A stretch of DNA of 64,000 bases from Pseudomonas abieticivorans (GTDB taxonomy: Bacteria; Pseudomonadota; Gammaproteobacteria; Pseudomonadales; Pseudomonadaceae). Where the stretch lies: positions 3,465,501-3,529,500 of the forward strand of contig NZ_CP094975.1 of assembly GCF_023509015.1 (NCBI RefSeq), written 5' to 3'. The translations under genes were made by a program, and so were the position numbers. Under the pieces are notes generated by a model. That model searched no databases and was not told the DNA's origin. It was given only the letters and a program-made list of their open reading frames with translations. Numbering within the stretch: position 1 is the first letter of the stretch; the number at the start of each line of letters is the position of its first letter. Shown piece by piece: positions 30,748 through 38,879 of this stretch.

Positions 30748-31460
30748 ACTTTTCAGAAGTTTTGAAAAAAGCGGATGAGTTCACTCTGCTGTTGAACTCT
30801 TCTACTAACACTGACATGGTAAAGGTAGTTACACTGCGGCGCCCTGAAGAGCCTATGGATGAGCTCTACTTCACAAAGCTGGTGACTTGGAGCTATGGTT
30901 TTTTAGTTGAAGCAGGGCAATCCGCTTTTCGGGAGGTAGGTAATTTGCTGAAAGTTTCCGATCCTCCGGCTGCTACGCGAAACGGGATAGGTAATAAACA
31001 CGTACATGACTTGCGTACAGTACTCACTCACAATCTAGCAGGTGATGAAAAATCTTCAGGTTATCGCGCTAGGTCTCAAGTCGATATTTGGCTTCTACAG
31101 AACGGGGGGGAACCCGTCGATTGGGAGAAATGCTGTATTGCACTATGCATAACTGTTATTGATATTATAGATAACCTCAGTAATTGTTGGGTAAGCGCCA
31201 CAGCAGAGACTTCGGATAGAGAAAATGCTGTTAAGCAGATTTGTGATGCAGTTGAAAATAAATGGGCGGCTCACGAACTGGATAGAATACTTGAAGAAGC
31301 CGCTGACCTCCTTAATATTCCCGGCTTGGATATCGTCGCTTATCGGAACCTTCGTCTGAAAGAGTGGTTCAGTCTATCGGCTTGTTTTTCCAACAGGAGA
31401 GATGCGGAGGCTGGACTACGGCGAATTATCCAGGCTGAGCTGAAAACGAGATTCCTATGA
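30744..31460 (+). CDS. Partner protein of the STAND-like NTPase, HEPN-like motif
   Basis: 238 aa, mostly helical, coupled to the large NTPase gene by an ATGA overlap. Residues 91-96 read RTVLTH after a helical segment (NKHVHDL), matching the Rx4-6H motif of HEPN RNases, and residues 126-150 form a hydrophobic helix (CCIALCITVIDIIDNL). No known domain recognised with certainty. It could be a HEPN toxin or regulator held by the NTPase, or only a structural partner. About 200 bp without features separate it from the next pair. Confidence 0.6.
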   Translation: MNFSEVLKKADEFTLLLNSSTNTDMVKVVTLRRPEEPMDELYFTKLVTWSYGFLVEAGQSAFREVGNLLKVSDPPAATRNGIGNKHVHDLRTVLTHNLAGDEKSSGYRARSQVDIWLLQNGGEPVDWEKCCIALCITVIDIIDNLSNCWVSATAETSDRENAVKQICDAVENKWAAHELDRILEEAADLLNIPGLDIVAYRNLRLKEWFSLSACFSNRRDAEAGLRRIIQAELKTRFL

Positions 31461-31659
31461 GCATCACAAGGCGTTAACTTCAGGTGAAATATCCGTCATC
31501 ATGAGGGAGTGCGAACTCTTTGACGTTGTTCTGCTCACCTCACATAGGCATGATTTCATCCTTTATGCAGCTTTACGGGTTGCCGATTGATTGTTAGTTT
31601 GCCGCGTAGGATAAGCCGATGCTTCCAATGCAGGCGGTCACCTCAAACATGGAGTGTAT

Positions 31660-32796
31660 ATGAGCGTAGAAGAACCGATGGCTGGAGAAGTAGTAGTCGA
31701 AGATGAGATCAGGAAGGTAAATGTAATCGTTAAGTCCGCTATTACCGCAGGTTTTGAGCGCGACAAAAGTATTACCGATTTCCCTTTCGTCTCATCACTT
31801 GGAGCGATCTGGGATAACTCTGACACTACGGCGCAGATGTTCGTGGAGAAGATTGAGGAGAAGTTTCGAAAAAAAGGAAAGCTGCATGGGGTTTTCGATA
31901 GCACGTCCATTCACAAAACCGCTGAGCATCTATACAATTATATCGGTAGCGCAGACTTTACAGTGTTGGTCAAGCTTTTATGTAAGTCGCTTGAAAGAAC
32001 TGGCAACCTCCCTGAGCGTAAGGGCCTGGTTGGCGGTAATATAGTTTTCATTCACTATTCTACTGTTGAGGCGGACGATCAAGGCCGCATACTTATTGTC
32101 ATGCTTGGAAATCAGAGCGGTTTTGAGTTTGACATGAATCTGCAGCCTAAATCGCTCACATCGATCAATATTAGTGAGCTGAAACAGGCGGCTTTTTTCG
32201 ACTTGAATTTATTTTCAATAGTGTATCCTGAGCTTGGAAGAGAGGCTTATTTAAGATTTATCCAGGCCGGATCAAAGAGCGCATTTTTTCAAGAGGCACT
32301 GGGTTGTAAGCAGTCAGTCACTAATAGGGATAGTGCGGAGAATATTATTAGTGCGGTTCGCGAGTTCGCGAAAAAAAATGCGATCCCTCTTTCCGTGAGA
32401 GATAAAATTGAGACGAGTATCACTGACTTGTTTTCTGCTAAATCCAAGTCTGAGAATGACAAAATAATAAAACTAGTAGAGATTCAGAGTTTGGTTGATA
32501 AGGAGTTACCATTAGACTCGCCCTTAAAAAATAAATATTCTACATTTGTGAATGCTAATGAATACATGGTTAATGATTTTTTTGAGGTAACTAGCAGAAC
32601 AGTCAATACTTTGTTGGAGGTGGAGGTCAGGGATAATAGTAGGAACTATGTCTGTCGTGTTAAGTCTTCGTCTATTGGAGTTGCAGGGTCAGATAAGCCG
32701 ATTACTGTGGATGAGAACTTTCAATTTCTTAGGGTTCCGCTTGATGAGGTATCCCGTAGTCGCCTAATGGAACTACTAGGGGTGGACTATGACTGA
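31660..32796 (+). CDS. NdpA-like (37-kDa nucleoid-associated protein family) protein
   Basis: 378 aa from ATG 31660 (GGAG five bases upstream). The order of motifs follows YejK/NdpA: KLHGVFDS, SADFTVLVKLLCKSLER, GGNIVFIHYSTVE, ILIVMLGNQSGFEFD and LRFIQAGSKSAFFQEALGC. NdpA proteins bind nucleoid DNA. It overlaps the following membrane-protein gene by eight bases. Its AT-rich codon use differs from the core genome, and the housekeeping ndpA of Pseudomonas is elsewhere. I infer a DNA-sensing component of an accessory, possibly defensive, two-gene system. Confidence 0.72.
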   Translation: MSVEEPMAGEVVVEDEIRKVNVIVKSAITAGFERDKSITDFPFVSSLGAIWDNSDTTAQMFVEKIEEKFRKKGKLHGVFDSTSIHKTAEHLYNYIGSADFTVLVKLLCKSLERTGNLPERKGLVGGNIVFIHYSTVEADDQGRILIVMLGNQSGFEFDMNLQPKSLTSINISELKQAAFFDLNLFSIVYPELGREAYLRFIQAGSKSAFFQEALGCKQSVTNRDSAENIISAVREFAKKNAIPLSVRDKIETSITDLFSAKSKSENDKIIKLVEIQSLVDKELPLDSPLKNKYSTFVNANEYMVNDFFEVTSRTVNTLLEVEVRDNSRNYVCRVKSSSIGVAGSDKPITVDENFQFLRVPLDEVSRSRLMELLGVDYD

Positions 32797-34015
32797 AGGG
32801 GAGCGTGTTCGTCTTGCAAAGTTACTAAAGGGGTCAGTAGTAGCTTGGGACGAGGACTATGTCGTAGTCACCCCTAGTGACAAGACGGACATTGCTTTTA
32901 TACAAGATGCTATCTCTAAGTTAGGATATGAACGCGATTTTGATACGACCGACTTAACGATCAGCGTTTCTAACGCGCAGGCGGCGTGGAGCGCTGCCCG
33001 TGCGTTATATTTTTATAGAGACAGAAAAGGGTTCTGGCTAGATTATAGTTCCATTCCGAAATTTTGTTATTTTTATATTACTGAATGTGGTTCTACAAGC
33101 CTATCTGCTGAAGAAACAGATTTGACGGTAGCGCTGAATTGCTATGCTAGTTGGAGGTCTCTATTTCTAGAGTTGTCAGATCACTTAGGAACACCTAGTT
33201 CATCCGAAACCTTCGTGTTCTTTGTCGGGGGTGAAAAAGGAGCAAGGAAATATAGCGTTACGCCGCAATTGGCTCTCAATAAGGTCCTCTCTATAGCAAC
33301 TCCCATTGCCCATGATACGGCTCGTCGGCTGCTGGAGTATCTTCATATTAAAGACGCTCAAGATACTGAGCGACGTGAGACCATGCGTGTCGCTTTGATG
33401 GATTTCTTTGATGATTTAGAGGTCGGCGCTAAAGATTTGTTTTCTCAAAGTATGGAAAAGCATGATTCTCTGCTTTCTAAGTATGTGGAAAGTTTCGATA
33501 CGCTAATACACAGATATTCAATCAATAAAGCTCTGGAGGAGGTCGCGGAGAAGAGTATTGACTATGTTAATAAGCTCAATGATACCATTTCTACTGCTCA
33601 AAATAAGGCATTTGCAATACCTGGAGCGATGATTGCCATCGCTGCACTTGTCAGAACTTTTGGCGTCGCTGAAGCGGTACTTGTGCTGGTCGGTCTCTGG
33701 ATGGTCAAAATAATAACCAAAGGCACCAATGAAATCCAGCTGTCCACGCTTGATAATTTGGAGTTTGAGGTTCGGCAGACATTCACTCGTTATCGTAAAA
33801 CCGCTGAGGAAGCCGCTGTTAAAAGCAAGGCAGACGCTGCGATGTTATCAGTGTTGGGTATGATTGCGAAGGCTAAAGTTAGGATAAAGGGTGTTGATCG
33901 CTTATCCAATGTTATGTTACTTGTCGCGCTCGGATATATGCTGTACCGAGCAATACCCATCTATGTCTCGCCTTTCATATTCAAAATGTGCTCTATAGGG
34001 TTGTGGGCATCGTAA
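32789..34015 (+). CDS. Membrane protein paired with the NdpA-like protein
   Basis: 408 aa. A soluble N-terminal region (residues 1-180) is followed by a charged helical or coiled-coil region (about 185-270). A hydrophobic hairpin follows (AFAIPGAMIAIAALV and AEAVLVLVGLWMVKII, about 272-310), then another helical linker, and a last hydrophobic C-terminus (MLLVALGYMLYRAIPIYV...). No family recognised. The eight-base overlap with the NdpA-like gene means the two are made together. A nucleic-acid-binding sensor plus a membrane effector is a common logic for abortive-infection systems; that role is inferred. Confidence 0.65.
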   Translation: MTEGERVRLAKLLKGSVVAWDEDYVVVTPSDKTDIAFIQDAISKLGYERDFDTTDLTISVSNAQAAWSAARALYFYRDRKGFWLDYSSIPKFCYFYITECGSTSLSAEETDLTVALNCYASWRSLFLELSDHLGTPSSSETFVFFVGGEKGARKYSVTPQLALNKVLSIATPIAHDTARRLLEYLHIKDAQDTERRETMRVALMDFFDDLEVGAKDLFSQSMEKHDSLLSKYVESFDTLIHRYSINKALEEVAEKSIDYVNKLNDTISTAQNKAFAIPGAMIAIAALVRTFGVAEAVLVLVGLWMVKIITKGTNEIQLSTLDNLEFEVRQTFTRYRKTAEEAAVKSKADAAMLSVLGMIAKAKVRIKGVDRLSNVMLLVALGYMLYRAIPIYVSPFIFKMCSIGLWAS

Positions 34016-34195
34016 TCACACTAGTGCGGGATTAGTAAGATCCTCCCACTGGCACTGAAAGGTCTTTGCAGAGCGCCTATTTCCTAATAGTGGACGTCTT
34101 TGTCTCCATTAGCTCTTACCTGAGCTAGTCAGGATTGGGGGACGGCTTAGAAAATATAACTGTAAATGATAGTTCTCTATAATCGAGCAGCTATC

Positions 34196-35227
34196 ATGTC
34201 AAAACAGTGCTTAGAATGCCTATCTGTAATTGAGAATAAATCTAAACAGTCATCTCGGCAGATTTACTGTACAGATTACTGCAGAAAAAATGCTCATCGC
34301 AAGAAGCATAGACAAATGTCGAGGATAGAGCGCAAGCGGTCTAACCTACGTCAAAATGACTTCATGGTTTATGTAGCGAACGAGTGTCGGAGGGCAAAAT
34401 CTGTTCAGTGTCTCACACATCATACATTAGAGTCTTATGTGGAGCTGATGAAGCTTTATAAAAGTAGGCGAGGTAGCGGCGTGCATTTATGCCATATTGC
34501 ACCTGTCAAAGGAGACGGCTTTACTGGGCTGCTTCACGGTTTGAACCTATTTGTAGGTGGGAGCCATCAAAATAGAAAACATGGTAGGCGATATTGGTCT
34601 GGAGGTATGTTCATATCAAATAGTGAGCTCCTTAAGGAGTGGGCGATAGACAATACCACGAGTACTAATGATATACTTCTCAAGATTGAGAAGTTCCTGG
34701 GGGATATCATTCCGCGGTATCTGGAGCTGTACCCGGTCACAAAATCTAAAAAGGTTTCTGTGATCAATAAAATTCTAGAGGTTGATAAGTCTGCATCCTT
34801 TGATGTTTTGATGATGCACCAAAGCCAGTATCTTCAAGAGAGGTGGGCCTCTCTATCTCACACTAGATATCATGCAATATCTCCTTCCCCTGAGTCTAAG
34901 TATATAACTTATATTGATAGTGTGTCTCGATTCATCAATGATGGGGGGCGTAGATCGAAAATCTTTCGCAGTCTGCGGAAACTTTTGATTGTGGGTTACA
35001 CCGTTCTTTCGAAAGTAACGTCAAGCAAGACGTTCAATAAAAACTTTGAAGGGGAGTACGGTCACATGTTACCCCTGGGATTTAGAAACGCCCGATTGAA
35101 GCGCGAAAGTGATTGGTCAAAATTTAAAGATTTCATGTATGACACTGCATTCAATACTTTGCAGGGTAGGGGGCTCAATATCAACAAGTTTAAATCCCGT
35201 TTGCTTTCTTATTTGGAGTTTTCTTGA
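34196..35227 (+). CDS. Zinc-ribbon protein with HNH-like segment
   Basis: 343 aa starting MSKQCLECLSVIENKSKQSS; the ATG at 34196 is chosen because the zinc ribbon begins there. The ribbon is formed by CLEC and YCTDYC (C-x2-C...C-x3-C). Residues about 110-145 read HLCHIAPVKGDGFTGLLHG and then NLFVGGSHQNRKHG, an HNH-nuclease-like pattern with two His and two Asn. The rest is helical and basic. No start-site signal of note apart from a TATAAT 14 bp upstream. A stand-alone third cargo gene. It might cut DNA, but key residues would need alignment. The 34016-34195 spacer has no other feature. Confidence 0.6.
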   Translation: MSKQCLECLSVIENKSKQSSRQIYCTDYCRKNAHRKKHRQMSRIERKRSNLRQNDFMVYVANECRRAKSVQCLTHHTLESYVELMKLYKSRRGSGVHLCHIAPVKGDGFTGLLHGLNLFVGGSHQNRKHGRRYWSGGMFISNSELLKEWAIDNTTSTNDILLKIEKFLGDIIPRYLELYPVTKSKKVSVINKILEVDKSASFDVLMMHQSQYLQERWASLSHTRYHAISPSPESKYITYIDSVSRFINDGGRRSKIFRSLRKLLIVGYTVLSKVTSSKTFNKNFEGEYGHMLPLGFRNARLKRESDWSKFKDFMYDTAFNTLQGRGLNINKFKSRLLSYLEFS

Positions 35228-35359
35228 CGACAACTATAGTCTAGTTTACTTCGCGAGCTCTCCGGCCATGATGCGAGCTCGTATGCATCGTCTTCCAGGT
35301 GAGAAGCGCGGGTGACGATTCGAAGGTCCGAATCGCCATTACCACTCCGAGACTTGAAT

Positions 35360-35515
35360 CTACACAGCTGGCCCTTCGTCAGCCTTCGTGGGTAGCACCT
35401 CGATTCTGTACGCGCCAAGCCGCTTCAGCGCTTCTAAGTCGGCCAACAGGATCGTCCCCGGCAGAATCAGCACGCCTAGGACCTTCCCAGTGAAATCCAT
35501 GATTCGAACGCTCAT
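35360..35515 (-). CDS. Small protein coupled to the AlpA-like gene
   Basis: 51 aa, MSVRIMDFTGKVLGVLILPG followed by an amphipathic helix (LADLEALKRLGAYRIEVL). The ATG at 35515 overlaps the stop of the AlpA-like gene (ATGA), which argues that this short frame is real. Function unknown; location suggests a role with excision or regulation of the element. Confidence 0.55.
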   Translation of the reverse strand: MSVRIMDFTGKVLGVLILPGTILLADLEALKRLGAYRIEVLPTKADEGPAV

Positions 35516-35712
35516 CGGCCGTTCTCCTTGGCTAGGCGCCTTACGTATGCTTCTAAGGCCTTTACCCTAACCAGACGCCTCCTCCCAACCTTGAACGTCT
35601 GGATGTCGCCTCGGGCAATCATCTCGTAGAACATTGATCGGGCTACGCCAATCAAGCGAGCGGCTTCATCGACCCCCACAGATATTGGGGGTTGAGGGGT
35701 ATTTAGTGTCAT
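35512..35712 (-). CDS. AlpA/excisionase-family DNA-binding protein
   Basis: 66 aa with a MerR-like helix-turn-helix of the HTH_17 type: GVDEAARLIGVARSMFYEMI, then GDIQTFKVGRRRLVRV. The start ATG 35712 is preceded by GAGG; an ATG at 35763 is in frame but lacks a ribosome site. AlpA-type proteins activate excision of islands or act as recombination directionality factors, which fits its position near the integrase. Confidence 0.85.
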   Translation of the reverse strand: MTLNTPQPPISVGVDEAARLIGVARSMFYEMIARGDIQTFKVGRRRLVRVKALEAYVRRLAKENGR

Positions 35713-35862
35713 CACGGTGCCTCGGATGGTATGACGCGGCGGCTGCTGCGTCTGCGGCTTCATCCTAAATGCGGCGGCATTTGAAAGTCAAACGCTTTGA
35801 GATTGCGCGCACGGTTGCGTTCTGCCATGCTTGAGGAAATCCATAGGGGTCGGGACTTAGTA

Positions 35863-36447
35863 ATGGCCGTGAAGGGCAAAAAATCCGAGGCAATCCATTT
35901 GCGAGTCAGCGCAGATTCGAAGGGGCATCTTGAAGTACTCGCGAACGCAACTGGCAAAAACTCCACACAGACAGTCGAAAATCTACTGGTGCAGGCTGTT
36001 GAGAGCGTCAAGATTCTAGAGATGGACTTTGCGGTTGATGATCGGTTGTGGTCGGGTGGGGATTGGACGCTGCTGAAGGCGTTCCAGCTAGCTAACGTAG
36101 CCGAAGACCCAATGCTCAGAAAGCTGAGAATGTATTTTCTGGCTGAAGAGGGGCTCAGCCCTAAAGATCGCTTCGTTTGCTTCGCGATTTTGTGGTCTGC
36201 AGGAATATTCTCCGGTTCCACTGCTATTTTTCAAAAGTCTGAAAATGTTATCACGAATCCAGACAAGCATAGAATTTTCAGTGTGGACTTAGATTCAATT
36301 GGAAGTAAAAGGTCTTCACTAGAAGATTATGCTGAGTTTCGATTGAAGAATAAACTTGTATCTCCTTCCTATATGGAATTCTTGAGAATGATCGAAGAGG
36401 ACACATCGAGACAAACGCTAGAGAGGTTTAAAAAGCGCGAAAGCTGA
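35863..36447 (+). CDS. Putative ribbon-helix-helix regulator of the element
   Basis: 194 aa from ATG 35863 (starts MAVKGKKSEAIHLRVSADSK). The first 45 residues (AIHLRVSADSKGHLEVLANA, then GKNSTQTVENLL) look like an Arc/MetJ-type ribbon-helix-helix domain. The C-terminal 150 residues are not recognised. It is divergent from the AlpA-like gene with 150 bp between them, and convergent with the integrase gene. A regulator of integrase/AlpA expression or a mobilisation accessory protein are both possible. Confidence 0.6.
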   Translation: MAVKGKKSEAIHLRVSADSKGHLEVLANATGKNSTQTVENLLVQAVESVKILEMDFAVDDRLWSGGDWTLLKAFQLANVAEDPMLRKLRMYFLAEEGLSPKDRFVCFAILWSAGIFSGSTAIFQKSENVITNPDKHRIFSVDLDSIGSKRSSLEDYAEFRLKNKLVSPSYMEFLRMIEEDTSRQTLERFKKRES

Positions 36448-36504
36448 ATAGCTAAATTTCTAAAATTTCGTGGTTTTGGGCTCGCCTGAAAAAGCCGAGA
36501 GCTT

Positions 36505-37740
36505 TTATTCGCGCTGTCCAAAACCCTGAGAAAGTTTTTCAACTGCGCGAGCTTTGTTATAGGGTGCCAAATGTGCGTATCGAAGGGTCATTTTCATATC
36601 TGAATGGCCAAGCAATTCCCTGATTGTATTCATAGGCTCGCCAAGCATAGCGAGATTGGAAGCAAATGTATGCCTTAAGTCGTGCCATCGGAAATTCTCA
36701 ATCGCAGCACCCTTTTTTACACCGTCCCAAGATTTCCTGACATTATCAAGTCGGTTTCCCTGTTGGCTAGGGAATACATAGCTTTTGATTGCTTGACTTT
36801 TTTGCCATTCTACCAGCGTTTCGTAGGCCTCGCTATTTAGGGGTATGTGGCGAGTCTGACCCGATTTTGCTCCGCCACCCTTGATAGTCAGCGTTTTCCC
36901 AATTAGATCTATATCGCTCCAGCATAGGTTGAATAGTTCACCTTGACGTATCCCTGTATTCAAGGAAATTAGGACCATAGGTAAGAGGTGGTCGGCAAAC
37001 TTTGATTCTCTCAAAGTGGGAAACAGGGATTTTTTTCTCTCAGCCCTCCATGCATTATAATTTTCGCGCTTGGCTCTTATTTTTTCTTGGCGGCTATCTA
37101 ATGCTGAACGCAATCGTTCCTCTTCGGATGTCGAGAGGAAACGTAGACTTCCAAGTGCGTCGGTTTTGTGTTGTTTGAATTTGTCCATTGGATGGGTATC
37201 TATACGACCCCATTCTACCGCGCGGGATAGAACACCACGTAGGCATGCCATCTTTCTGTTAGTGGTTGACTTAGCCAGCCCGGAGCCTAGCCAGTTTGTA
37301 CGTTTGGATTCCAGATCGCGGATTGATATGTCTGATATCCGAAGTTCCATGAAATCAGAGAATCCGTGCTCTATTGCAAGCCGAGTTTTGTCATAGCTCT
37401 TATGCAGGGCGCGAAACCACGGGTAATACTCGTCATCAAGGAAGGCGCGGAGCGTCGTTACGCCATTATCGCGTCTACCTTGAGTCACTGCCAACGGTTC
37501 GCCGTGAGCGTGTGCTTCGGCCAAATGCTGCAGGGCTTCGGTGCGAGCTTGCTCTAAGGTCATTTTTCCTACGCGGCCTAGAGTAATCGCTTTGTTACGC
37601 TCCCACGTCACCATGTAGGATGCATGACCGCTTGGCAGGACGCGGATCGAAAAGCCCGGCTGCATGGTGTCATGCACGCGATATGATTTTTCTTGTGGCT
37701 TGAGCGATTTCAATAGCTTGGCAGTGATTTTTTCTTTCAC
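36505..37740 (-). CDS. Tyrosine recombinase (P4-type phage integrase)
   Basis: 411 aa from GTG 37740 (AGGAA upstream), beginning VKEKITAKLLKSLKPQEKSY. An N-terminal DUF4102-like arm-binding region is followed by a SAM-like core-binding domain and the catalytic domain. The catalytic Arg is in NTGIRQGELFNL, the HxxR box is HDLRHTFASNL, the second His is in LLGHSDMKMTL, and the nucleophile Tyr is in RYAHL. It is oriented inward from the right end of the element, and repeats of the tRNA 3' end flank the element, so it is the integrase that recombines at tRNA-Thr. Confidence 0.93.
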   Translation of the reverse strand: MKEKITAKLLKSLKPQEKSYRVHDTMQPGFSIRVLPSGHASYMVTWERNKAITLGRVGKMTLEQARTEALQHLAEAHAHGEPLAVTQGRRDNGVTTLRAFLDDEYYPWFRALHKSYDKTRLAIEHGFSDFMELRISDISIRDLESKRTNWLGSGLAKSTTNRKMACLRGVLSRAVEWGRIDTHPMDKFKQHKTDALGSLRFLSTSEEERLRSALDSRQEKIRAKRENYNAWRAERKKSLFPTLRESKFADHLLPMVLISLNTGIRQGELFNLCWSDIDLIGKTLTIKGGGAKSGQTRHIPLNSEAYETLVEWQKSQAIKSYVFPSQQGNRLDNVRKSWDGVKKGAAIENFRWHDLRHTFASNLAMLGEPMNTIRELLGHSDMKMTLRYAHLAPYNKARAVEKLSQGFGQRE

Positions 37741-37748
37741 GGGTTTCC

Positions 37749-37767
37749 TGACAGCAGTGTGACAGCA
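37749..37767 (+). repeat. Putative integrase arm-type site, right
   Basis: TGACAGCAGTGTGACAGCA, differing from the left copy (25438-25456) at one base. It overlaps the region just upstream of the integrase start, so it could also serve in autoregulation. Confidence 0.6.
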
Positions 37768-37858
37768 AAAAATACTGTACTCTTCTGTTTGTGAAGACGC
37801 AACCGGACTGAAAGCCCCGTCGATACTGGCGTATCGGTGTGATGACTGGTGCTGATTT

Positions 37859-37908
37859 CGCACTCGTAACGCGAAGGTCGTAGGTTCGATTCCTATCCCC
37901 GGCACCAA
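37859..37908 (+). repeat. attR: right 50-bp direct repeat of the integrative element
   Basis: Second copy of the tRNA-Thr 3' half including CCA, with one mismatch to the left copy. The 5' half of a tRNA is absent, so this is an attachment site and not a functional tRNA gene. Confidence 0.9.
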
Positions 37909-37918
37909 ATCCCCCCCG

Positions 37919-38800
37919 TCACCTAGAAAACCGCCGAGCCCCCGCCACACACGCAATCACCCCCACCGTCACCCCCACCATCCCAACACTTACCCGCTCC
38001 CCCAACAGCGTCCCCGCCAACGCCAGCCCAAAAAACGGCTGCAGCAACTGCAATTGCCCCACCGCCGCAATCCCGCCTTGCGCCAGCCCGCGGTACCAAA
38101 ACACAAACCCCACGAACATGCTGAACACCGAGACATAGCCCAAGCTAAGCCACGCCGCCGGGTGCACCCCAGCAAGGCTGTCGGGCCGGTAAAGCCAGGT
38201 GGCCAGCACCATGAACGGCAATGCCAGCACCAGCGCCCAGGAAATCACCTGCCAGCCGCCCAGTGTCTTCGACAATTTGGCGCCTTCCGCATAGCCCAGG
38301 CCGCACACAACGATGGCCAGCAGCATCAGTACATCGCCCATCGGGGCGGCGGACAGGCCTTGGGCAATTGCAAACCCCACGACCATCGCGCTGCCCAGGA
38401 TCGAAAATAGCCAGAACGCCGGACGCGGCCGCTCGCCTGCGCGTTTCACGGCAAAAACGGCAGTGGCCAACGGCAATAACCCGACGAAGACGATGGAGTG
38501 GGCCGAGGTGACATGCTGCAAGGCCAGCGCGGTGAGCAGCGGAAAGCCCACCACCACGCCCAGTGCGACGATCACTAGCGAAAAGATCTGGGCGCGGGCA
38601 GGGCGTTTTTCCCGGAACATCAGCAGCACGCACAACGCCAGCAAACCTGCGATGGTGGCCCTGGCCACGGTGAGGAACACCGGGTCGAAGTCGAGCACGG
38701 CCACGCGGGTGGCGGGCAGTGAACCGCTGAAGATGAATACGCCGATTAAACCGTTCAACCAGCCGCTGGAAGGTTTGGCCAAGGTGCCTGTGTGTTCCAT
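37919..38800 (-). CDS. DMT-superfamily transporter (EamA family)
   Basis: 293 aa with ten predicted transmembrane segments in two EamA repeats (for example LNGLIGVFIFSGSLPATR and GYVSVFSMFVGFVFWYRGLA). An inner-membrane exporter or permease of amino acids or related metabolites, by family. The start ATG 38800 is chosen over an upstream extension that would run into the divergent regulator promoter. The stop lies ten bases beyond the right end of the integrative element. Divergent from a MocR-type regulator, which probably controls it. Confidence 0.88.
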   Translation of the reverse strand: MEHTGTLAKPSSGWLNGLIGVFIFSGSLPATRVAVLDFDPVFLTVARATIAGLLALCVLLMFREKRPARAQIFSLVIVALGVVVGFPLLTALALQHVTSAHSIVFVGLLPLATAVFAVKRAGERPRPAFWLFSILGSAMVVGFAIAQGLSAAPMGDVLMLLAIVVCGLGYAEGAKLSKTLGGWQVISWALVLALPFMVLATWLYRPDSLAGVHPAAWLSLGYVSVFSMFVGFVFWYRGLAQGGIAAVGQLQLLQPFFGLALAGTLLGERVSVGMVGVTVGVIACVAGARRFSR

Positions 38801-38879
38801 CAAAAGCTCCGTGCGTGAAGTGCAGTGGATTGCGTGCCCTGATGCTATGGCTGACAATCAGCACAATCAAATAATTGTC

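Larger units (their letters stand above)
25341..37908. mobile_element. Integrative element in tRNA-Thr carrying putative defence genes
   Basis: About 12.6 kb between 50-bp direct repeats of the tRNA-Thr 3' end. A tyrosine integrase gene lies at the right end, pointing inward and 118 bp from the right repeat. AlpA-like and ribbon-helix-helix-like genes sit next to it, and a serine recombinase gene lies in the left part. The cargo (27298-35227) is visibly richer in A+T and uses different codons from the flanks. There are no phage structural, replication or conjugation genes, so it is a genomic island or satellite-like element, not a prophage or ICE. Confidence 0.88.

Noticed and set aside
25341..37908. 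Prophage or conjugative element interpretation of the island
   Set aside because: No capsid, tail, terminase, lysis, relaxase or type IV secretion genes are visible.
37741..37956. 72-residue N-terminal extension of the integrase through the attachment repeat
   Set aside because: The extension translates tRNA sequence and has no ribosome site; GTG 37740 has one and gives a normal integrase N-terminus.
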